Assembly: GCA_964437245.1 (NCBI GenBank)
Contig: CAYTGJ010000082.1
Coordinates: 1 to 21,060, forward strand
Length of the DNA stretch: 21,060 nucleotides
From: JANYCO01 sp964437245
Lineage (GTDB): Bacteria; Bacteroidota; Bacteroidia; Cytophagales; Cytophagaceae
Reading direction: 5' to 3'
The position numbers were made by a program, and so were the translations under genes. Every line of letters starts with the position of its first letter. Within the stretch, counting starts at the first letter, position 1. The notes beneath the pieces were generated by a model that was given only the letters and a program-made list of their open reading frames with translations, made no database searches and was not told the DNA's origin. Shown here one piece after another: positions 16,790 to 21,060 of the stretch.

Positions 16790-16831
16790 TAAACCTGTAA
16801 GGTTGATAAAGAATCTTGCAGGTTTATTTTT
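16790..16831 (+). terminator. Terminator of the small lipoprotein gene
   Basis: TAAACCTGTAAG (16790-16801) and CTTGCAGGTTTA (16815-16826) pair with one wobble, followed by TTTTT (16827-16831). Confidence 0.85.
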
Positions 16832-16875
16832 ACAGACATCCGATCAATCGCTACTGTGTACGCAGAGCAGGAAGT

Positions 16876-17385
16876 ATGCCCATGACAAATGATAGGAAAC
16901 GACAATTTAAAAGTAAAAGAAAGGAATCATGGACGGACTCACGAATTGAAATAAGATCAATCGTCAAATTATTGGGTATCCCCGATGACAGATTTAAGGA
17001 AACGGATATTTATTCCTGGGAGAACATTCAAAAAAATATCCGGACCACGTTTTCAACCCATTCACATTCTAACTGGATCTGGCAAACCTTAAAAGTACCA
17101 AGCTATTCGGTCTCTCCCCCCGGCAATCCAATCCAATGCTTTGACCAGCTAATAGAAACAGACGAAAAGGTATGGCTCCTGATTAATGAAACGGTAAGAG
17201 AAGAAACAAAATTCTGGATATTTGAAGGCTACATAACCGAGATCAAAAAAATCATCGGGGAGATGTGTCTAATTGATGAAATAATAGTAGTTTCGAAAAA
17301 ATACGAATGGATTCTCCTTGTCAATCATCATACTATAATCACTGTAACGGGACCGCTGATTGACAAGTTGAAGAAAATAGAATAA
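16876..17385 (+). CDS. DUF6756-like protein
   Basis: 169 residues from the ATG at 16876 (MPMTNDRKRQ); an ATG two codons later is equally possible, and the frame opens further up at a TTG inside the preceding terminator, which I reject. Recognisable stretches are WENIQKNIRTTFST, WIWQTLKVPSYSV, KVWLLINETV, FWIFEGYITEIKKII and SKKYEWILLVNHHTIITVTG, which I associate with the DUF6756 family, soluble proteins of unknown role. There is no signal peptide or membrane segment. It ends 14 bases before the next gene, so the two are probably co-transcribed. Confidence 0.75.
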   Translation: MPMTNDRKRQFKSKRKESWTDSRIEIRSIVKLLGIPDDRFKETDIYSWENIQKNIRTTFSTHSHSNWIWQTLKVPSYSVSPPGNPIQCFDQLIETDEKVWLLINETVREETKFWIFEGYITEIKKIIGEMCLIDEIIVVSKKYEWILLVNHHTIITVTGPLIDKLKKIE

Positions 17386-17399
17386 ATCCAACTCTTCTT

Positions 17400-17834
17400 A
17401 TGGAAACCATAGAAATCAGACAAAACAAAAAAGTATTAATTCCAATGCTTATTTTGTTAACGATTGTCTTCTTTGCCACTAATTATTACATCTATTTTTC
17501 AGGAAAGTTTGACGACAATACTACCATGAAAACAGGTTATCTTTTTCTGAATGCGATCGTCCTATACTCAATCTATCTACCCACAAGAAAGCTTATAAAA
17601 AATGAGCCGGTATTAAAAATCAACCAAACCGGGATCGAAGTCAATAAAGATGGACAATCCATTTCATTTCTATGGGATCAAATCGTTGACTGGGAAATTG
17701 AAAAAGACGACGACAACAGTACTCACCATTTGACGATTCAAACGACAGCTGAGAACAAGAAAACAAATATCTCCTGGCTGGACAAAACTCCCGGACAAAT
17801 AGAAACTATTCTTCAGTCGTATAAAAAAAGGTAA
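17400..17834 (+). CDS. STM3941-like protein: two membrane helices plus PH-like domain
   Basis: 144 residues. Two hydrophobic segments (about 12-33 and 45-61) are followed by a soluble domain opening PVLKINQTGIEVNKDG and continuing ISFLWDQIVDWEIEKDDD. This layout is typical of STM3941-type proteins with a bacterial PH-like domain on the inner membrane. The role is unknown. It is second in a pair with the DUF6756-like gene, and both are short genes of accessory type. The assignment is by resemblance only. Confidence 0.75.
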   Translation: METIEIRQNKKVLIPMLILLTIVFFATNYYIYFSGKFDDNTTMKTGYLFLNAIVLYSIYLPTRKLIKNEPVLKINQTGIEVNKDGQSISFLWDQIVDWEIEKDDDNSTHHLTIQTTAENKKTNISWLDKTPGQIETILQSYKKR

Positions 17835-17887
17835 TAAAGCCGGACAATTAAATATACCAGACGCGATTGGTTCAACAGCTTCCTCTC

Positions 17888-18209
17888 ATGAGGATAACCA
17901 TACAAAAAGCGACGTTAGCCAATCTGGATGAACTGGCTATTCTCTTCAACGAACATAGGATGTTCTACAAACAAGATTCCAGCCTGCCTGAAGGAATCCG
18001 TTTTCTGAAAGAATTGAAAACAACGAATCAGAAATTTTTGTATCATACAACGACAAAGGAACGAGACTGGATTTGTGGAGCTTTTCGCATTCGTTTGTGT
18101 CTCACAAACGATGACCGACAAAACGGTTCGATTTACTGATCATCGGCGCTTCTCCAAAAAATCATCTTAAAAAAGCGGGTTTTCAGAGGATAATGTTCAT
18201 TCATTTATC
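17888..18209 (+). pseudogene. Broken GNAT acetyltransferase with a palindromic repeat inside
   Basis: From the ATG at 17888 the protein starts as a GNAT family member (MRITIQKATLANLDELAILF, FYKQDSSLPEGIRFLKE). Near 18012 one base is missing: the next frame continues IENNESEIFVSYNDKG, just what the family has there. A second shift near 18068 leads to GFVELF. The palindromic repeat follows (18087-18116), and past it only a remnant resembling the family's C-terminal end (KKAGFQRIMF, about 18170-18200). The central acetyl-CoA-binding core (the R/Q-x-x-G-x-G/A loop) is missing, so the gene cannot encode a working enzyme. A run-on frame to 18139 ending RLCLTNDDRQNGSIY is repeat-derived. Confidence 0.8.
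18087..18116 (-). repeat. Inverted copy of the palindromic repeat inside the acetyltransferase remnant
   Basis: Read leftward, 23 bases from GGTCATCG to ACACAAA are identical to the copies at 16003 and 16156, and the palindrome TCGTTTGTG-TCT-CACAAACGA (18091-18111) is perfect. Confidence 0.88.
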
Positions 18210-18251
18210 TGGCATCCGGGATCTATTATACAAGACAGCCATTCTTACATT

Positions 18252-18602
18252 TTATTCACGATTCTTTTCTCCTGCTTGTTCCGCAAGCTTCTTCGGAGCT
18301 ACCGTACAATAAGCCGTAGTAAGTGCATCTTTCAAAATATCATTCTCCAATTTATCAAGCAGGATGAACGTCCAGCCTTGTTTCCCCCATTTATTGGGTA
18401 CAGGAAAAATACTTGACCGGTCAATCATACAAAATATATCCTGATCCACTTCAGAGAATTTCACACAAATGCGGTGATTGGTTTTATCATACGTAGCAAA
18501 AATTTTCTTTTTTACGCGGAAAGATGTTTTCTCAAAATGAGGTTCTTCTGTCGCTTCGGGCAAGGACAAAGCAAATTTTCTCACTACCTTAATTTGTTGC
18601 AT
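18252..18602 (-). CDS. MmcQ/YjbR family protein
   Basis: 116 residues. The start VRKFALSLPEATEEPHFEKTSFRVKKKIFATYD, the middle ICVKFS and the end PNKWGKQGWTFILLDK with LKDALTTAYCTVAPKKL are the hallmarks of the MmcQ/YjbR fold (CyaY-like). Such proteins are small and cytosolic; DNA binding has been proposed for YjbR, and the role is otherwise unknown. It starts 23 bases past the yggS stop, so it is probably the last gene of the marR-yggS unit. I see no clear terminator behind it. Confidence 0.9.
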   Translation of the reverse strand: MQQIKVVRKFALSLPEATEEPHFEKTSFRVKKKIFATYDKTNHRICVKFSEVDQDIFCMIDRSSIFPVPNKWGKQGWTFILLDKLENDILKDALTTAYCTVAPKKLAEQAGEKNRE

Positions 18603-18625
18603 AGCTCTTTATTTCAGAATAGTTT

Positions 18626-19351
18626 TTACTTCTCATTCCAATAATAACTATCAGGATAAATTCGCTTCCCGAAAATAGCCGTTCCGACTCTCACCATCGT
18701 GGCCCCCTCTTCAATGGCAACCTCCAGATCATTGCTCATCCCCATCGACAACTCCTGCATGATTACATTAGGAATATTTTGACGGACGATCTCCTGTTGT
18801 ATTTCTTTCAGCCGTTTATAACATTGACGCACTTTTTCGGTTTCCGGACTAAACAATCCTATCGTCATCAATCCCTGTACTTTCAATGTTCCAAATTCCG
18901 AAACCTGCCTCACCAGTTCAACCGCATGATCAGGACTGATCCCAAATTTACTTGTTTCTGCGGAAGTATTTACCTGAATGAACACCTTTAGTTCTTTTTG
19001 CTCATAGGTCAAACGCTGATGCAGCTTTTCCGCCAGTTCCAGCCGGTCAACCGACTGTAAACAGGACACTTCATATTTCAGGAGCTCTTTGATTTTATTG
19101 GTCTGCAGATGCCCGATAAAATGTTTTTCATGAGGAGTGGCTTTCAAAGACTCAAATTTATCCTTGATCTCCTGGATCTTATTTTCACCGATCAACGTTT
19201 CTCCTGCTTCAAAAATTATTTTTATTTTCTCTGCCGAAACAGTTTTGGTAGCCAGGAGTAGCTTTACTTCCCCTGGATTTCTTCCTGCCCTCTCGCAGGC
19301 GACCAGTATTCTTTTCCTGATCTGCTTAAGATTGTATAGAAGCTCATTCAT
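18626..19351 (-). CDS. yggS: YggS family PLP-binding homeostasis protein
   Basis: 241 residues, a full-length single-domain member. The PLP lysine is K36 in LLLATKTVS. Other signatures are LIGENKIQEIKDK, HFIGHLQTNKIK, VFIQVNTSAETSKFGIS, GLMTIG, LSMGMSNDLEVAIEEGATMVRVGTAIFG. Family members have no known enzyme activity and buffer pyridoxal phosphate, with effects on amino acid pools. The start overlaps the marR stop by four bases (ATGA), so the two are translationally coupled. yggS next to a MarR gene is unusual; it more often sits with proC or cell-division genes. Confidence 0.95.
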   Translation of the reverse strand: MNELLYNLKQIRKRILVACERAGRNPGEVKLLLATKTVSAEKIKIIFEAGETLIGENKIQEIKDKFESLKATPHEKHFIGHLQTNKIKELLKYEVSCLQSVDRLELAEKLHQRLTYEQKELKVFIQVNTSAETSKFGISPDHAVELVRQVSEFGTLKVQGLMTIGLFSPETEKVRQCYKRLKEIQQEIVRQNIPNVIMQELSMGMSNDLEVAIEEGATMVRVGTAIFGKRIYPDSYYWNEK

Positions 19352-19953
19352 AGATTCATTTCGTGTTCAGGACAATCAATCCTAAGTTCCGTTTCGTGTA
19401 ATCGCTGGTTGAGTAATTTACAAAAATGCTCCTGACCGGACGACTGATAATAAGAACAGGTAAAACACATCCGCTGAATGGTAATGACCCCGGCCTTATT
19501 TAAATGGCGGATAATATCCATCAGGCTTCGCAACAACTTCTCTTTGTCTTCCTGCGGCAATTTGTCGATAGGGGTACGGATTTGTGTTGTAAAGACCGAT
19601 GTTTTTTCTGCGGTCTCCTTTCCTTTACGGGTCAGGCTAATAATATAGCTTCTGGTGTCCTGGGGTTCGTATTCTTTCGTGATAAGATTTTTTTGCTCAA
19701 GTGTTTTGATCGTATCACTGATCGTAGCTTTGGTCATATTAAACTCATCGGCCAGATAACTCACTTTTCTTTTTTCCTCACTGTGATGAAGCAGAAAAAT
19801 CAACACCTGCACCTGAATAGGACTTAACGAGAACTCTTTGCTTTCCTGCCATAGCAGTACCCTGAAAGCCTGTGAAATTCTTTCTAACGAAGCAATTATT
19901 TTGCTCTCGGTACTTTGGTTCTGATGGGTCAGATCAAAATCAGATTTGCTCAT
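19348..19953 (-). CDS. MarR-type transcriptional regulator with four-cysteine C-terminal tail
   Basis: 201 residues, longer than the usual 140-160. The winged helix-turn-helix spans about 40-110 (LSPIQVQVLIFLLHH, VSYLADEFNMTKATISDTIKTLEQKNLIT, the wing DTRSYIISLTRKG). The extra tail (about 160-201) has C163 and C166 (CFTC), C178 and C194 (CPEH), the spacing C-x2-C-x11-C-x15-C. This could bind a metal (Zn, Fe-S) or act as a thiol switch. MarR proteins usually repress genes next to their own and let go on binding a ligand or on oxidation. Likely targets are the palindromes at 20394-20408 and 20707-20721. I see no promoter of its own in the 59 bases upstream, so it may be read from the DUF2024 promoter, giving autoregulation. 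Confidence 0.92.
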   Translation of the reverse strand: MSKSDFDLTHQNQSTESKIIASLERISQAFRVLLWQESKEFSLSPIQVQVLIFLLHHSEEKRKVSYLADEFNMTKATISDTIKTLEQKNLITKEYEPQDTRSYIISLTRKGKETAEKTSVFTTQIRTPIDKLPQEDKEKLLRSLMDIIRHLNKAGVITIQRMCFTCSYYQSSGQEHFCKLLNQRLHETELRIDCPEHEMNL

Positions 19954-20012
19954 ACCGCTTGAATTTTATACAACCTCTCCGGTCCTGTTTATTTTTCATA
20001 AAGATCTTTCTG

Positions 20013-20351
20013 CTATTCACAATTTTCCATTTCATAAATGAAATATCCCTTTCGCCTGATCTCCGCCTCCCAGGAGGGTTTTACCGTTTCCATATGACAA
20101 AATCTGCACTCTTTTGAGGTCAGCGGCTGCCCTTCCTGTCCCTTTTGCTTAAGGTATTCTTTTCCGTAACGATAGATGACGGAGGTATCTTTTATTTCCG
20201 AAGGAGCAATAATATCAAAGTGCATGATCACTCCATCTTTTTTAGTTATATAAGTATCCCAGATTGCTACTTGCATTTTTTTCGATTTATTACTTTGTGC
20301 CAATGTGGGTAAAGCGCATAACACTGCACAAATTATCATAAAGGTTCTCAT
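20013..20351 (-). CDS. DUF2024 protein with N-terminal signal peptide and CxxCH motif
   Basis: 112 residues from the ATG at 20351. The first 19 (MRTFMIICAVLCALPTLAQ) look like a signal peptide. From residue 26 the protein is a full DUF2024 domain: MQVAIWDTYITKKDG, MHFDIIAPSEIKDT, YGKEYLKQKGQEGQPL and ECRFCHMETVKPSW. As I recall, DUF2024 proteins are about 85 residues and begin at this internal Met (20276), so either an export signal was added or the true start is internal. C82, C85 and H86 form a CxxCH, a haem c or metal motif that could be used if exported. It lies between the thioredoxin-like and marR genes, with its own promoter at 20388-20419. Confidence 0.85.
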   Translation of the reverse strand: MRTFMIICAVLCALPTLAQSNKSKKMQVAIWDTYITKKDGVIMHFDIIAPSEIKDTSVIYRYGKEYLKQKGQEGQPLTSKECRFCHMETVKPSWEAEIRRKGYFIYEMENCE

Positions 20352-20387
20352 TTTAATTAATCTGTTTGTAACAAGAAAAATGCGCCA

Positions 20388-20419
20388 CAAAGGTAGTTAT
20401 CCTAACTATGTGGTGCAAA
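20388..20419 (-). promoter_or_regulatory. DUF2024 promoter with operator palindrome in the spacer
   Basis: Read leftward, TTTG (20419-20416), 20 bases and TACCTTTG (20395-20388) match the consensus at every fixed position. The palindrome TAGTTATCCTAACTA (20394-20408, 6-bp arms) fills the spacer and touches the -7 element. A bound protein there would block RNA polymerase. Confidence 0.7.
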
Positions 20420-20422
20420 TTT

Positions 20423-20656
20423 TTATCCTTTTACATCCGCAATGGAAGCTCCAAAATTGAGGTGAAGTACATTCCCATTCGGTGTTACCAAGGCGGGAAC
20501 AGACTTTACGCCAGCCTTTTCTGCTTCTGCTATTCTGTTCCGAACTTCGCCAATGTGTACTACCTCCACATTGCCTGCTCCTACAAGGTCAATGATGTCG
20601 TGTTCTGCGCTCACACAAACAGGGCATCCTGCATGATAAAATACTGATTTAGCCAT
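20423..20656 (-). CDS. Small thioredoxin/glutaredoxin-like protein (CPVC)
   Basis: 77 residues, cytosolic. A short strand (KSVFYHAG) leads to the redox motif C11-P-V-C14, and a cis-proline is expected at P54 in KSVPALV, followed by the last strand (GNVLHLNFGAS). This is a minimal thioredoxin fold of the glutaredoxin size class. It probably reduces a disulfide or passes electrons to a partner protein. It is first in a leftward row with DUF2024 and the MarR gene, sharing a related operator. Confidence 0.88.
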   Translation of the reverse strand: MAKSVFYHAGCPVCVSAEHDIIDLVGAGNVEVVHIGEVRNRIAEAEKAGVKSVPALVTPNGNVLHLNFGASIADVKG

Positions 20657-20681
20657 TTGATACTGTATTTATTTTGTTTTG

Positions 20682-20695
20682 CAGCAATATTGCTG
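20682..20695. promoter_or_regulatory. 14-base perfect palindrome in the leader of the thioredoxin-like gene
   Basis: CAGCAATATTGCTG lies between the proposed -7 (20699-20706) and the start codon at 20656, near the expected transcription start. It may be a second operator or chance. Confidence 0.35.
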
Positions 20696-20698
20696 AGA

Positions 20699-20730
20699 TA
20701 AATATAGTTAGGATTCCTAACAATTGCAAA
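20699..20730 (-). promoter_or_regulatory. Promoter of the thioredoxin-like gene with operator palindrome in the spacer
   Basis: Read leftward, TTTG (20730-20727), 20 bases and TATATTTA (20706-20699), one base off the -7 consensus. The palindrome GTTAGGA-T-TCCTAAC (20707-20721) fills the spacer. It shares ATAGTTAGGAT (11 bases) with the inverted DUF2024 site, and both promoters carry TAACTA just before the -7 and ATTTGCA at the -33. Confidence 0.6.
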
Positions 20731-20954
20731 TTATTTTTTCAAGAATACACTAAATGGACCTTTTACAGCTTGTGATGGTTGATGAATAGGTCAGCATACC
20801 ATGAGATAATTCTTGCGGTATACTCTTCCTCATTCGTGGCTTGTCCCCTGACAAGACACCTGCCAGCCCTCCGGGAGACAGGGTTTGACTTAAAGAAATG
20901 ACCTTACTAAAGAGTTTTTTGTTTTCTGAGAGAGTGGCCCCCCGCTCAAGCTGA

Positions 20955-21060
20955 TCATTTTTTATACAATAAATAAAGAGAAATCCCCATCAGAGAAAGC
21001 GCTCCGATCCGTTTCAGGTCCAACGGGATGTTCCGGTCTCCGATCAGTCCAAAATGATCG
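20955..21060 (-). CDS. DMT/YdcZ-type transporter, C-terminal end
   Basis: The last 35 codons of a leftward gene open at the window edge, ending with TGA at 20957-20955. The peptide DHFGLIGDRNIPLDLKRIGA is followed by a hydrophobic helix (LSLMGISLYLLY) and KK. DHFG-(L)-(x)G...IP(L)...R(I)G at the end of a last membrane helix is typical of the YdcZ (DUF606) branch of the drug/metabolite transporter superfamily. Only this fragment is visible, so the substrate is unknown. The stretch 20731-20954 between it and the thioredoxin-like promoter shows no gene. Confidence 0.6.
   Translation of the reverse strand, partial: DHFGLIGDRNIPLDLKRIGALSLMGISLYLLYKK

Overview
The window looks like a Bacteroidota chromosome segment (Flavobacteriia, Cytophagia or Sphingobacteriia type; I cannot place it further). 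The reasons are two multidomain cellulases ending in type IX secretion (T9SS) C-terminal sorting domains, promoters of the TTTG-N20-TAnnTTTG type used by the Bacteroidota housekeeping sigma factor, and HflX, FeoA/FeoB and PLP-binding proteins of Bacteroidota type. Three runs of ten Ns (2160-2169, 4258-4267, 5342-5351) mark contig joins, and each falls inside a real gene, so the gene models there are stitched.

Layout. 1-547: start of a beta-ketoacyl-ACP synthase (fabF-like), leftward, with a promoter at 700-730 whose spacer holds a palindrome. 931-1431: small membrane-anchored protein of unknown function, rightward. 1663-1734: tRNA-Arg(CCU), leftward. 1839-3793: a SirB-like membrane/cytochrome c fusion directly coupled to hflX. 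3932-10949: two large secreted cellulases, GH8 and GH9, each its own transcription unit with its own terminator. They share the order catalytic domain, Ig-like repeats, an unnamed beta-rich module and a T9SS sorting domain. 11324-13671: feoA-feoB ferrous iron import operon with an excellent promoter. 13929-15737: a clan GH-A glycoside hydrolase with an N-terminal carbohydrate-binding-like domain and no sorting domain, so probably periplasmic.

15738-16518 has no credible gene. It holds a 153-bp tandem duplication, degenerate flanking copies and a perfect 17-bp-arm hairpin, all built around the core TTTGTGAGACACAAA. The same core lies inverted inside a broken acetyltransferase gene at 17888-18209. 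Between them sit a small lipoprotein gene and a DUF6756-like / STM3941-like gene pair, all rightward.

18252-20656 is a leftward cluster: thioredoxin-like protein, DUF2024 protein with an export signal and a CxxCH motif, MarR-type regulator with a four-cysteine tail, PLP-homeostasis protein (yggS) and a MmcQ/YjbR protein. The thioredoxin-like and DUF2024 genes each have a promoter whose spacer holds a related TAGTTA/CCTAAC palindrome, placed where the MarR protein would repress. This is the best candidate here for an undescribed regulated system, probably thiol- or metal-related. 20731-20954 shows no gene or strong signal. 20955-21060 is the end of a DMT-type transporter gene.

How the genes may work together: the GH8 and GH9 enzymes would cut beta-glucan polymers at the cell surface or outside, and the GH-A enzyme may process oligosaccharides in the periplasm. 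The other genes are housekeeping or unrelated.
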